DNA of 64,000 nt, taken from positions 90,416,918-90,480,917 of the forward strand of contig JAVHZZ010000003.1 in the NCBI GenBank assembly GCA_036250195.1, given 5' to 3'. The translations under genes and the position numbers were made by a program. Shown here piece by piece: positions 43,422 to 55,410 of this stretch (the first letter of the stretch is position 1; every line of letters starts with the position of its first letter). The notes below the pieces were generated by a model that was not told the origin of the DNA, ran no database searches, and saw only the letters and a list, made by a program, of their open reading frames with translations. This stretch comes from Mixophyes australis (Eukaryota > Chordata > Amphibia > Anura > Limnodynastidae).

Positions 43422-44450
43422 CTTTGTACTTTAGATGTTTCATTATTCACTAGTTGTCTAAAAGTCTTGTAAAGCATTTAATGGAGACATTATTGAAAGG
43501 TGGGTCAAATGTTGATTTTCGTTTAGCAATGAAACCTCGTAACTCCTCAGTAGCAGCTTGTAAGCCAGAGTTGATGTTTTTATCTTTATTATAATGCTCC
43601 TTCAATTTTAATTGATGATAAAGCTTTATAATGTCAGTTTTAAAACATAGTTAACTTTGTACATTAGTGGGAACAAACGAAAACCCACGGTTTAGCACTG
43701 TTGTCTCTGCTTGAGTGAGCTTATGTAAAGAGAGAGATCAAATATATGGGGTTCTTTGTGTGTTGTAGTTTTGTTTTGACCTCCCGCTTCCACTGCCCAC
43801 CCCTTCTGGTGGGATTAATCTTAGGCCTCCTAATTGTGCCCTTGTAGTCATCCCTAAAGGGGGTTTCTTGATTGATAATTACATTTATTGTCAGAATTGC
43901 TGCCATCACTGTCACTGATTGAAAAAGAATTTTGTGTACTAGAATATGTTGCTTGACAAGATTGCCCCCATCTAGTGACTCTAGTGCTTCTGAATTGACT
44001 ATTTTTTTTTTTGTTTGATCAGCTCCAGTGAGCTATTGATACACTTTTTGTCCTGTTTTAATCTCTATTTACTTTTTGTAGTTTATTCTTTTTAAAAGAA
44101 ATTAGTTATTTTCTATATACTTCAATCTGATTTTGTAATTTTTTTAACCAATCATTATTGGTGTCAAGTTGAAAACTTGTTATGTGTTGAGCCTCAAATG
44201 ATCTGATTTTTTCCTTAATTGCTACCATTTCTCTCTTTGACTCCTCCACCACCAATAGTATTAAATCTAAATAAAATTTATTTAAGATGGCCACCCACTG
44301 TCTGAAAAATTCCATGTTATATCAACCAATAGTATGATTATTTTTTTTTTATTCTAAACCCTCTGGGTAATTTCTTTTCTTGATGATAATCAGATAATCC
44401 ACCATATATGTAAAAATCAATTTCTCGTTTCTTGAGCTTAAGTTACTCCC

Positions 44451-45735
44451 CCTATATTTCTTTAATAGTGGCTGCTCCTCTACTTGTTGATAAATTCTCC
44501 CAATAAATAAAGTCCCCACTTCCTTTACTCAAACAGGAAGCCCAGGTCAGCATGTAAGAGGTTATATCTGGCAAATTCCCTTAATTAAGTAAGCCGCTCC
44601 CCCTGTTTTATCTAAGTGGGTACTCATTGTTCTTGGTAAATGACAATCAGTCAACATGAAGCCGACCAAGCAGGGGTTCTAGGGGAGTGTGGATCGGCAA
44701 GGTATTAGCCCGTTTGAAACCAGCAGCCAATCTAGGGGAACCAATTATCTAAGATCAACCCAGGGTGGGGTTAGAGTTCCTGAGAATTTTACTCTCTATA
44801 AAAGATGGATCTGGGGTTTGCTTGTACTGATACTCTATGTGATGATACCGGGTTTAATGTATCACTCTGTGCCTCTAAAGCTGGCCTACCCTGTACCTAT
44901 CCAAGGTTCAAAATCATCCAGGAAAATATCCAAAATAAAATAAATAGGTTTAAGTTAACAAAATGGTAGCACCAAACAGCAATAAACATATTTAAATAAT
45001 AACCTGCAATAAATAACAATACAGTCTGGCACAGGCAACGTAGAGGGTATAAAACACCTCACCAGTATCCTATTCACTTTCAGGGACTGCTGTCTATCCA
45101 TCCAAGCTCCACTCTTACTTTTGAGGCTACCAGCAAGGCAGTGGTCCTGAGTCACTGTCACTCTAATTTTGGCAGACACGCAGCTCCCTAAGATCTGGAG
45201 AGGTAGATCAGGGCAAAGTCAGGACTCCAGGGAACGATTGTCCCTTTCCTGTCAGGGAAAGAGATGTAGATCTCAACACCAGCCTGACTTCAGCTATCAC
45301 TCGGTAGTGAATGCCTATTTGCTGCTTTCTAGAGTTGGTTTTTTTAAGGCAACAATTACATCCTTATGAGCTCCAGGACCTGCCTGATTAGTCATTTTCT
45401 GTGTTTAACTTTTCACAGGTAAACATGCAGACAAAGGGATAGGAGATGAGTCACTATTGATTTAATTAGAGACATATATTGTTATGTGGCTATACAGCAG
45501 AAGTTGTTTAAACAAGTGAGGTCACAATCCAGACACAATGCAGTACTCTGTAATTAAACATCAAGATCTATCTATGGACCTTTTCCCTGTCTTAACACGT
45601 GAGACCCCCTGGTGTGATGTACATACATACAGGAGTGGTGGAAAATAATCCTTTTGCCTAGGCTGAAACAATGGACTAGTCTGCAAGGTAAGAAAACCAT
45701 GCTGTCAGACTTGTTAACTACTTACAAATAGAATA
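44451..45735. other. unassigned DNA, possibly LTR-like
   Basis: No recognisable coding domain. The 44689-44943 (+) frame has a hydrophobic stretch (IWGLLVLILYVMIPGLM) but no support as a gene. The minus strand of 45000-45450 has a TATA-like TTTTATACCC and an AATAAA-like region, so an old LTR is conceivable; ends were not found. Confidence 0.35.
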
Positions 45736-45739
45736 TATA

Positions 45740-46710
45740 CAAGTTTAAATAAGATTGAAAAATATGGGGAACCAGAACAATCTTCATTCTCTTAAAGCTA
45801 GCTACAACCTCTGGTGGCAACCCACATGATTAAATATCTGGAAATTTCTCTGACCAGATCTTATGACCACCATTTTATAGGGAACTTCCCAAATCTTGTG
45901 GAATTTATAAGGAAAAACCTGTCAGCTTGGGGCAAGTTGTACGTTTTTCACTGGCAATATAAGATCATTGTTCACCCACTAATAAGTTGATCCACAACCC
46001 AATCAAGATGATACCAATTTGAAAGAGCCCAAAGTTCCCGTCTGTCCTATACATAAGACCTTTGAGCCATGGACTAGACACAACATTACATTCCTATTAG
46101 ATATAGCCCCACTATAAATATTTCCTCAGTTCAGCGGAGTTCAGGAATGCTTGCAGCTCGCTGACAAGTCCTTCTTTCAATATTTGCAGGTTAACCACCT
46201 TTTCAATTCGAGTGCAGCAATGCAAAACATGAGTCAACCTTTAGGTCATGCAGTATATCCTCTAGAGGACTAGTTTTGAAATTCTACCAATTACTGGTTT
46301 CCCATGGCAAGCCAGAAGAGTATCCCTATGAGTTGAAATGGCAGACATGGAGGAGACCTTAGAGGTTGATGAGGGCACTTAAATCAGAGAAAAAAGTGCT
46401 TAGAGTTTGATATGTGTCAAAATAAAGCAACATTCCTTTAAACTCCTCTACAATTTATTGCACAGAAGGCATATTTCCCCAAGTATGGTGGTGCTGTCCC
46501 TAGCTAACCAGGTTTTGCCTCCAAGTGCATAATGCAATTTAATCATACACTGGAGTAAACTTGCTGATGTGTCCATTGCTCTTTCACATTCCAGTTTTGA
46601 AATGCTCCCCTTTTCATTCATGGTATCCCTGTAGCCCCTCTAACCTCGCCATACTCTTGTTTATTATGTAACCCTGATTTTATGGGAAAATAAATATGCT
46701 TTAAAAAAAC
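45740..46710 (+). pseudogene. L1-type LINE ORF2 C-terminal fragment
   Basis: Broken + strand frames give YNLWWQPHMIKYL, the FIRKNLSAWGK-L segment, KIIVHP, PYELKWQTWRR and GIFPQVWWCCP, which are the same C-terminal motifs as in the L1 fragments at 2.3-3.7 kb and 38.1-39.4 kb. At least eight stops. 5' truncated; the 3' end is AT-rich. Confidence 0.75.
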
Positions 46711-47301
46711 ATTATACGTACATTAGGGATCCCTTTTTTGCTGCATTTTGTATTTTTTTTTTTTTTTTCTATTATCTTATTTCATGTTATAATAAATGTA
46801 GCTTTTTTGTAGTTATTTTATATACCATCTTGCCATACACACATATCTAACTTTATTCGAATAACTGTTTGTAGAGACCTACGACTATATAAGAATTATA
46901 TCTACTATTTGCATCCTGGGTTTCCATGTAATAAGACTCTGTTTTTACTCTTTCAGCTAAACATATTTCTAGCTGGACCAATAATCCTGCAAAAGTAAGA
47001 GCTGAGTAACTTTCCAAGAGTGGCTTCATAGCCCAGAATATGAGCATGAACCTATCAGTGTCCAAGTTAGATAAATAAGTGCATTTGTGCTAAAGACACA
47101 TGCTGCAGCATTGCTGTTCTTTCGTTTCTCAATAAGTCCTAGTGACTGTACGCTTACATCTCATATCTTTGCATCAGTCAGCTGGAAATTTAAAAACTGT
47201 TCATTATTTGTGTTGTTACTGACTTGTGCACAGAGAATAAGTTCTCATTTATAGAAGAATAACATATTATAGGAACACCATTTTGTCATTTTTATAAGGA
47301 A
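46711..47301. other. unassigned AT-rich DNA
   Basis: Nothing recognised. A T18-like run lies near 46751-46770. Confidence 0.5.
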
Positions 47302-47312
47302 CTAGCAGAATA

Positions 47313-47328
47313 CCCGGCGTTGCCCGGG
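47313..47328 (-). terminator. Helitron 3' hairpin
   Basis: CCCGGG CAAC GCCGGG-type stem-loop, 8-10 bases upstream of the terminal CTAG. In Helitrons this structure signals the end of rolling-circle transfer. Confidence 0.85.
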
Positions 47329-47473
47329 ATTTAAAGAATGTTTATTTACAAAAATCAATCTAAATATTAAACATACATGTAAATATCATGTTAAAATTGG
47401 ACCAGTAGAAGGTGAAAAGTGAAAATGTCAAACTGTATTTGAACTGTATATGATGGAACGAACCGATAAACAA

Positions 47474-48669
47474 TTACTTCAAAACAGCTTGATAAACTAT
47501 ATTTCTGGTTTCTTCATTTGGGGCAAATACATACAAATTTCTTGGTGATCCAACTCTTGAGCACACAACGTAAAATTGTGCATGAGAAAAGCAAGGTGAT
47601 TCCAAGTTGACTCCAGCTACATGTAAAGATTGTCCTTGGGCCTTATTGATAGACATGGCAAAAGCTAAACGAACTGGAAATTGTAGACGCTTAAATTGAA
47701 ATGGCATATCAGACGGAATGAGAGGTATGCGTGGAATGAAAGCATTGTCACCTTTTGTACAGCCTGTGAAAATAGTTGCTTCAATGACATGAGAATTGAG
47801 CTTTTGGACTACTAATCTTGTACCGTTATAAAGTCTTGGAGGATTTAAATTTCTGAGAAGCATAATGTGTGATCCAATCTTCAGTACCAGGTTATGCGGT
47901 GGCATTCCGGGAGGTTGTAAAGAGTTTAAAAATTCAGTAGGATAGTGCACAGCCTCATTTTCTTCAACAACAGTATCTATTGATTTGTATAATATGGCTT
48001 CTCCAAGCAACTCTTCTTGAATCTTTAAGTTGATGTTGTTTACACAATTATTTCAGTTACTGGATGAAGCGGCATTAAATCATTCCCAATATTTAACAAA
48101 TGATCAGCAAACTGACCGTCCATTGTGTTGCCATGCAGAGAAACTCTCATATTTGTGGTTAGTCGCAAAGTGCGAACATGCCTCCAAAGATGTGATGATT
48201 TAAGGCATGGATTAATTTCATCCGCCATTGTTCCTTTTGGAATGACCGGCAATGTTTGTCGAAAATCTCTAGCCAATACAACAGTGACTCCACCCATTAG
48301 TAAATCATTGCCTCTTAAAAATTGAAGTGTTTGAATGAGGGCCTGTAAAGCATTTTTGTGTGACATGGTGCATTTATCCCATACAATGACCTGACATTCC
48401 TGCAGAATCTGAGCTTTTTCTGTTCGTTTAGTGATATTGCAGACGGGAGTTTCACTTCGGGCCAGATTAAGCGGTAACTTGAAAGCTGAATGTGCTGTTC
48501 TTCCACCAGGGAGCAAAGTTGCAGCAATTCCAGAAGAGGCCACAGCAATAGCTATCTTGGAATGTACTCGAATTTGAGCAAGTAACAACTTGATGAGAAA
48601 CGTCTTACCTGTTCCTCCGGGTGCATCCAGAAAAAATATATTTCCCCTTTTTTTTGGAACTTCTTCCAA
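47474..48669 (-). pseudogene. Helitron Pif1-like helicase, C-terminal part
   Basis: Two frames. 48669-48040 (209 codons) has the Walker A motif FLDAPGGTGKTFLIK (about 48630-48590), ATLLPGGRTAHSAFKLP, a degenerate Walker B-like VIVWDKCTMSHKN (usually W-D-E: the glutamate is lysine), GVTVVLARDFRQTLPVI and RLTTNMRV. 48010-47474 (178 codons) has IGSHIMLLRNLNPP-L-NGTRL, RLAFAMSINKAQGQSL and YVVCSRVGSPRNLYVFAP. A stop and frameshift near 48010-48060 separate them. The upstream Rep/HUH domain is missing. In active elements the protein unwinds DNA during rolling-circle transposition. Confidence 0.9.
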
Positions 48670-49073
48670 GACATTGTTCCAGACATTCCAGAGTTATGGT
48701 CGTTTTCGTTGATTTTTAGGTGTTACCCCCCTCGCCACCACCACCCTTAGGAGTGCTAGGGGTGTCATGCCCCCACAATATTTGTTGTCAGACTGTAAGT
48801 CATATGTGTACCAGGTTTGGTGTAAATTGTTCCAGTCATTCCAGAGTTATGGTTGTTCTCGATGATTTTTAGGTGTTACCCCCCTCGCCACCCCCACCCC
48901 GTAATGAATTTCAATTTTCTATTTTTTTAGTTGCCTCCGTCATGTTTTAATACACTCGTATGCCAAATTTCATGATCTTCGCTTGAAAAATGTGGATTTG
49001 TATAGAAAGACAGACAGAAGGACAGAAGGACAGAAGGATAAATTTTCTCTTTTATATATTAGAAGAAGAAGAT

Positions 49074-49814
49074 GGATCAACTCAAACAAAATTATTCTCT
49101 CCTGTTGTTGATATTGTATATAAAGTAAGTGCTGACATATAAGTCATATTACATTTTGATCCTTTAGTCAATGCCATGGAAATGAAATATGAATGGCATT
49201 ATATTGAGGCAAAATGTCTCATGTGCTGAAATTAGATGGTTTATTGCTTTACAAACATATTTGGCATAAAATAAAGTAAAGCTGGTCGAGCTCAACAGTA
49301 GATATATTGTATCATAGGCAAAGTATTTATATGTTTGCAGCCTTACAATAGTATAATGACCAGAAGACAAAATAAATGGTAAAATAAATGATTATGCTTT
49401 GCTTTGTTGAGGAATACACAAATAACAAATGTTGACAAGAAAACCACCAGCAGGGAGCCCTCAACCAACATTGTGATCCCGATGTCAACAGTCTTAAATG
49501 TCACAGCACTTGCTCTAGTTATAGGTGAGGCTGAAACAGTGTGAGGTGTGAGGCTCTTTTATACCTCTGGTGTTTACATAAACCATTCAATGGACATACA
49601 TAGTGAAGTAGCAGTTATCTACCTAAGCGCAACTGTAGAAATCTTAACTATAGTGCAATATGCTGACTAGTTTAACTATGCAAACTAAAAATGTATTGAC
49701 ATGTTTTCAGAAACTAAGCAATAGGGTAGGGACTAATGTGAATAACAACGTTTTCCCTGCACTGTGCTGTGCAATATAATTGGTGCTATATAAACAAAGA
49801 GAACATAACTAATA
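49074..49814. other. unassigned DNA
   Basis: No coding or repeat feature recognised between the Helitron and the hAT-like element. Confidence 0.5.
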
Positions 49815-50029
49815 GGTATATAGCAAGGGTCAGGAACCCCCTACGCGTGTGCCAGACGTGGCATCCAGACCACTTTTGTCTTGCATGCCGGCGCTGAAGC
49901 TGCTTCAGTAAGGCAGCCGTTGACGGCCGAAACGGAGCTTCTGCGCATGCAGCCTTACTGAAGAAACTCCCAGGTTTCTGGAGAAAGACGTGCCTTCAAA
50001 GGTAAGAGCGGCAAATTGAGGGGCACATC

Positions 50030-50710
50030 TTATTGGTATACTATGAAAACGGGGGATAACTATTTGACATACAATGAATTGGGGGGCAACAGTGGCATAC
50101 TATGAATTGGGGAGGCAACTGTGGCATACCATGAAGAGGGAGGACAACTGTGGCATGCTATGAAATGGGGGAAAACTGGCATACAATAAATTGGGGTGAC
50201 AACTGTGGCATACTATGAATAGGAGGGACAACTGTGGCATACTATGAATTGGGGGACAACTGTGGCAGACTATTAGTTGGGGGACAGCTTTGGCAGACTA
50301 TGAGTTGGGGGACAACTGTGGCAGACTATGAGTTGGGGGACAACTATGTGGCATAGTATGAATAGGGGGGACACCTATGTGGTATACTGTGAATTGGGGG
50401 AGAAACTATGTGGCATACTATGAGTAAGGGGGACATGATATGATTTGGGAGAACATCTATGTGTCATAATATAATATGGAGGCACAACTATGTGTCAAGA
50501 AATGATTTGGAAGCAAAACTATGTGTCATGATAGGATTTGGGGGCACAACTATGTGTCATGATATGATATGAGGGCACAGCTTTGCGTCCTGACATGATT
50601 TGGGGGGTACAACTATGTGGCCTACTATGAATTGGAGCACAACTATGAAGCATGATATGAATTTGGAGCTCAAACATGTGGCATAACATAATAATAATAT
50701 AAAGTGGTGA
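50030..50710 (+). repeat. 29-31-bp minisatellite
   Basis: More than 20 diverged copies of a unit close to GGCATACTATGAATTGGGGG followed by ACAACTATGT or ACAACTGT. The 5' half is more regular; the 3' half (after 50430) drifts to CATGATATGATTTGGGGGC. It lies wholly inside the hAT-like element. Confidence 0.9.
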
Positions 50711-50805
50711 ACTACTGTGTGGCATAACTTGAACATTTGTGCCATTACCATTAATATGCTATTAGCATTATAAAATAAGTCATAATAAATGCGTATGTGT
50801 GTGTG

Positions 50806-50806
50806 C

Positions 50807-50852
<46 letters not shown>

Positions 50853-50863
50853 ATATATATGGG

Positions 50864-50902
<39 letters not shown>
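50806..50902. repeat. (TA)n/(TG)n microsatellite
   Basis: Two TA runs separated by GTGTGTGTGTGTATATATATGG; it gives rise to spurious IY-rich open frames on the minus strand. Confidence 0.95.
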
Positions 50903-50911
<9 letters not shown>

Positions 50912-50994
50912 ACACGCTCCCAGCTGGGCCTGCACTTGGGCTTGACTAGATTTTAGTCGGCACACTGATAAAGGTTGCCAAACCTCGGTATACA

Positions 50995-53314
50995 GTTTTC
51001 CATGAAACTATGGGAGACTGCGTAAGGAATACTTGTTTCGTATTGTTAGAATCAGAAACATTTGCCAAATAAGTATTGGGGAACATGTATGACCTTTCCC
51101 TATAACTGTTGGAAGATTCTTGAAAAAGAGTACGTTTGCCTACTCTGCCTGCGTTGTTCCTATTTGATGCCCATAATGAAAAAAGATGTGTAATCTAATA
51201 TGCTTTCAATAGAAAGCCAAATCTGTCTTTGGAAAAAGATATATAATATGTTAATAAATATTCCAGTGAAACTGAAACCTCTGAAAAAATAAAAATACTT
51301 GGTCCGCTCATGAACGGATTTAAACAGCCGAGTTAATAGAGTTAATAATCTCACAAAAATATTCTGTATGCCTTTCATACTTTACATTTACTTTTCATTC
51401 TGCATAGGAAAAAAACCTTACAGTATTTTCCTATGCAATATTATCTACTGGTATATTAGGTTGGGTAATGGTGGGGTTATATTTGTGATTATAAAGTTAA
51501 ACTTCCTCACATCTAAGGGCATATTTAATTAGCTTGTGCACATTTGCAAGTACTACCGTATCTCAATAATGTGGATTTCTCTTCGCACCTCTATAAGGGG
51601 GATGTTACATCCCGCGGAGTGCCTTCACGACTGTTGTAGAAGCTTACAGAGATCACCCTATAAAAGTAATAAAAAAATAAAGGTGTAAGGTCTGCAAAAA
51701 TATTGAAACCATTTCAAATTACCTCAAAAAATAATAACGTTTCACTGTTTGGATATTATGTGTAAGGTTTACAAATCAATGGATATCAAATGTAACTGGA
51801 AAAATTCATTACTATTTGATTGGAGATACTGATTGATAGCCCAGCTGCAGAATACTCAAAGCTCATTAAAATGAATCAGAAACCGTTGTCAGGAAATGAG
51901 CCAAAACAATATTACATTTTAATTGTGGCACTAATTAAACAAACATTCCCACCAATAAGTAGTAATGTGTTTTTAAGTTCAGCACAGCCAAAAAAGATAA
52001 ATTCTAATTTTAGTTTCTTTTTCTGTGTAGCAATGCAATGATAGTTTAAAGTGATTTTATATTCTTATATTGTCTTTGAAAATTTAAAATATTCATTCTT
52101 ATTTAGAAATAAAAACTGAAACTTTAAGAAAGAACTCTCTATAAATCTAATTGTAGAAAAAATATTACATGTTCACATTTAATTTGTATTTTAGTCGCAT
52201 ACTGAGCAAAATGCAGCGCTGTATGCAACACATTTAGTTTTGATATACACTACTGACGAATGTCACATATCACCTGGGGATGATAAAAAAATCTATTGCC
52301 AGTAGGCTTATACAATTATTTCTAATATCGAGTAATGGTTATATTTTCGTAAAACTGCTATGTAAATATTTTATTCCTGACTTAAACAAAAAAATATGTA
52401 TAGACATGGTTATAGAAATACATTTGGTGGGTAAAAAAATAATCTAGACAGTAAGTGTTTAATTTGTTTATTGTATAGTATATTTTATTGTTCAAAAATG
52501 ACATTTTGAAATCCAATTTTCCCTTGTGAGTAAACTGTCATGTTTTATATTGAAAGGTGATTTGAGCTGTTGTTTCTCATTGCAAGAATATGATCAGGGT
52601 ATGAAGTGTACAAGAGAAACCAAAATATTAGAGTTTTTATATGTACACGTACATGATAAATCCCCTGGATTCAGATGATATTGCTCACACAATGTAAAAT
52701 AAGAAGCTTGATGTATTACCTTTGTTTAATATAGAGGTGAGTTTGACAACAATTCCCAGAATCAATGTAATAAGAGCTTTACATTATTACTATGTGCTGC
52801 TGGGAGATCCTGTTCATTTCACTATCCTCTTAGTCATTGACTTCCTGATTACCTCAACTGCCCTCCTCATATAATGACACTGCTTTCAAATGCAACCTTG
52901 TCCTCAATAGATATATGAGTGTATAGATCACAATATCAGCTCATGCACCAAAATACCTAGGCTGTGCTATGGACAGGATACATGTTAATCCTAGATGAGA
53001 AGGAGATGAAGACTGAAACATATTATAAATAAATGTAAGTCATAGTTTTTGATTGTGCTCTACACATCATATACACATCTAAAATAATAATAGAAAAGAA
53101 CAAATTTTATTTTCAAAATGACATATGTATCAAGAAGGGCTGGATTAGATTTTCTCCAGCCCTGTTCCCTTTATCACTGGTCTGTTGGCTTTAGCCCCAA
53201 AGATTGAAGGCAGATTAAGGATAATTCCAATAAAAATAATTTTGACTATGTAATACAAGTTAAAATATAACTTCCACCTTAACTCTTCTGTTATAGATTA
53301 AGAAACACTCTAAA
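50995..53314. other. unassigned AT-rich DNA
   Basis: No coding or transposon protein recognised on either strand. About 51530-51680 (GGGCATATTTAATTAGC ... CCCGCGGAGTGCC ... CACCCTATAAAAGTAAT) resembles half of a MITE like the one at 63719-63917 and is probably a truncated copy. The rest is featureless. Confidence 0.45.
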
Positions 53315-53395
53315 GGGTATATTTACTATGCGTTGTTTCTGTAGAACCACCGATTCCGGCACTTTGAAGTCATTTTTAAAACAATACTTTTATTA
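53315..53395. repeat. truncated MITE end
   Basis: GGGTATATTTACTATGCG followed by CGATTCCGGCACTTTGAAGT resembles the outer arm of a Harbinger-like MITE (compare GGGATATATTTACTAAAC at 36633). The second arm is missing. Confidence 0.35.
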
Positions 53396-54339
53396 AAGAC
53401 AAAGCCCATAGAAAAAACAAGAAGTATGGATAAAGAGAAGCACAAATAACATTCAGGTGACAAGGGCCAATTCCACTGACAGTTTATTGCCTATTATTAT
53501 TGGTAACATTTCTTATACAGTGCTAGCATACTCTGTTGCGCTATATAGATGTTGCTGGTGGTCTCAGATATTGTTCAAAGTTTGTTTAATTGTGCTGATT
53601 AATTGTGATTTATCATCACTTGGTGAGAAAATCACTTAGAAAGGAAATCATAATTGCATCCACCCCCATCCTGCTAGACTGAGTATTAGAAAAGGATGTA
53701 CCAGAGCAGTACCAGAAAAAAAAATGTGTGTGAATTAATCATAAAATAATGGATTGGAGAAAAAAACAGATTAATTTGAACAAGATCTGTTCCCGTGAAT
53801 TCAAATTATACAGGGGAAAAGTGGTACTCAAGGAATGGGATATATCGAGCGCATGCTCATTTTTTCCCTGGTTTTGTTTCAAAATATTGTCTTATTGTCA
53901 TAGCAGCTGTTCATCAAGCCTATTTAAGGCAAATTTGGGTGTGGCTCACATGCCAGCCCTTGCCAGATGTAAACTCCTATACCTGGGTGGTGAGTGCATC
54001 TTATTTGATCTGTATTTTAATAGTGTTTAAAGCATATAGGTCAGTGTAGGACCTGCACAAAATGAGATGCCCTTGACATTGGGATACAGGTTGAAATGTT
54101 TTGATCAAAATATGAACTAATACCTCATGTTTTCATTCTACTAGATATACACAGATATGCAGTGTTAAGGATAAGCGCTGGCAACTATCTTTTTGTTTTG
54201 TACTCAAGGAACCTTTACTGAAAAGTTATATCACCGTTCAAATCTGGAAAACAGAAAACCGATTGTATCAACTAGCCAATGGTAAGCATCCTTTTAGAAA
54301 CCCCCAACACAGACCATAAACTGTATAGTTGTGCAATAT
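53396..54339. other. unassigned DNA
   Basis: Short open frames at 53749-54049 (+) have no motif I recognise. No repeat ends seen. Confidence 0.4.
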
Positions 54340-55410
54340 AGTATATAGTAACATAGTGGTTGAAGTGGAAATTTAGAAGTACCAGTGATACAGTCTTTAA
54401 GGTCAACCAGATGAAGAGAGACACTGGGCAGGTATACTGCTCCCCTACCTGTAAAATGTGGCAGCAGATGTGCCAGCATTTTCTGACTAAACAGAGATTT
54501 TAAGACTGGACCCCATGTAGCAAATCAATAACATAACAGGATGTGTACAGTGAAATTGCATCACAAGTCCCTGGTATTTCCCTGACTTGTCCTGTCTCAC
54601 TGGGGGATTTGCAGATGAGGCCACTGACCTTCTCAGAGTCAGGCACTCTTCTACCATGTTGCAATATGAATAACTTCCACACAAAGGAGGTGGTGCCTGG
54701 AGATCATCACCTGCACAATGCTGCACACTCAAGTTCAGGGACAAGATCAACAAGACCAGACTGAGATGAACATTCACCTGCCAATGCTGAGGAATTAATA
54801 ACAAGGGCAAATAGTTTTGATTCACCTCTTCAACAACAGAGAGAGTTCTAGGGCCAACAGGAACAGAGTCAGGTAATGACTGCAGGAAATGACGGGATGC
54901 ACACAGATCTGAACTGATCACGATGCAACCATTGGGACAGCCACAAAAAGCCGCAAGGTGGGGTGCATCAATTATCCTTGAAGTCATGTATCAATTGTCT
55001 TTGCAGTAAATCCTCAACATCCCATAATATTCAGATCTTCCTTTCCATAACCTCAATCAACAATGCCCTGCAAGCAAAAAACACAAAATACACAAGGACA
55101 AGGAAATGCAAAGACAGAAACCACTCAACTGAAACAATCAGTATTCTTGATTGCACAATAGAGTGGATATGGGAGAACAGCAGCACACAGCAACCAATAA
55201 CAGTAAGATATTGAAAACACTTAAACGCTTCAACAATACAATCACAAGATACAATAGGGACCTCCCCTGGCCTACAGTGTGCAGAGACGCAGGACACAGG
55301 TTGAATTTATCAAGACCAAGTGACCACTTCACAAAAATTGCCAACAGGGATTTTGGCAGCAAATGGGGACTAGAATGGTGGAGAAGGACCAGACACGGTC
55401 GGTAAAATTG
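54340..55410 (+). other. coding-like but unrecognised stretch
   Basis: Base composition here is less AT-rich than its surroundings. Frames on both strands are longer than expected (minus 54987-54487, 166 codons; plus 54543-54764, 54963-55214, 55151-55405). The + strand pieces are polar, with Q/N/T/R-rich text and a C-terminal WWRRTRHGR, and look like a decayed protein gene, perhaps of a transposon. I cannot name a domain, so I make no functional call. The antisense 166-codon frame is Cys/Leu-rich and is probably a shadow. Confidence 0.3.

Larger units (their letters stand above)
40670..44450 (-). mobile_element. Penelope-like retroelement, interrupted
   Basis: Minus strand. 5' part (44450-43430): broken frames with a coiled-coil-like segment (SKREMVAIKEKIRSFEAQ, 44260-44180) and TVLNRGFSFVPT (about 43700-43670), a signature that precedes RT in Penelope proteins. 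RT N-terminal half: 43421-42776. RT C-terminal half: 41600-about 41290. The two halves are separated by a SINE at 41607-42769. Downstream the frame loses similarity; no GIY-YIG endonuclease domain is recognisable, so the 3' part of the gene is deleted or replaced. A hammerhead-like motif at 40682-40707 marks the probable terminal repeat. Confidence 0.8.
47302..49072 (-). mobile_element. Helitron, internally deleted, both ends present
   Basis: Minus strand, 1771 bp. The 5' end is TC after an A (49072/49073; TCTTCTTCTTCTAATATATAA); the 3' end is CTAG followed by T (47302-47305, T opposite 47301), so it sits in an A/T target without duplication, as Helitrons do. A 16-bp hairpin, CCCGGGCAACGCCGGG (47313-47328), lies just before CTAG. 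The interior holds two direct copies of a 170-bp non-coding unit (48670-48740 and 48830-48900 share TTCCAGAGTTATGGT and AGGTGTTACCCCCCTCGCCA) and a helicase fragment. The Rep nuclease domain and the first part of the helicase are deleted. Confidence 0.9.
49823..50986. mobile_element. hAT-like non-autonomous element containing a minisatellite
   Basis: Left end GCAAGGGTCAGGAACCCCC...GTGTGCCAGACG; right end, read in reverse complement, GAGGTTTGGCAACCTTTATCAGTGTGCCGAC. These are imperfect inverted repeats resembling Charlie-type hAT ends (AGGGGT-GGCAACC ... GTGTGCC). Flanks GGTATATA (49815-49822) and GGTATACA (50987-50994) agree at 7 of 8 bases. Between the ends lie a GC-rich 170 bp, a 29-31-bp minisatellite (50030-50710) and a TA/TG microsatellite. 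No transposase. Confidence 0.65.

Noticed and set aside
50557..50965. Minus-strand open frames rich in Ile-Tyr and Thr-His
   Set aside because: They are products of the (TA)n/(TG)n tract and the minisatellite.
54487..54987. 166-codon minus-strand open frame
   Set aside because: No recognisable domain, Cys/Leu-rich composition, and overlapped by equally plausible + strand frames; not called as a gene.
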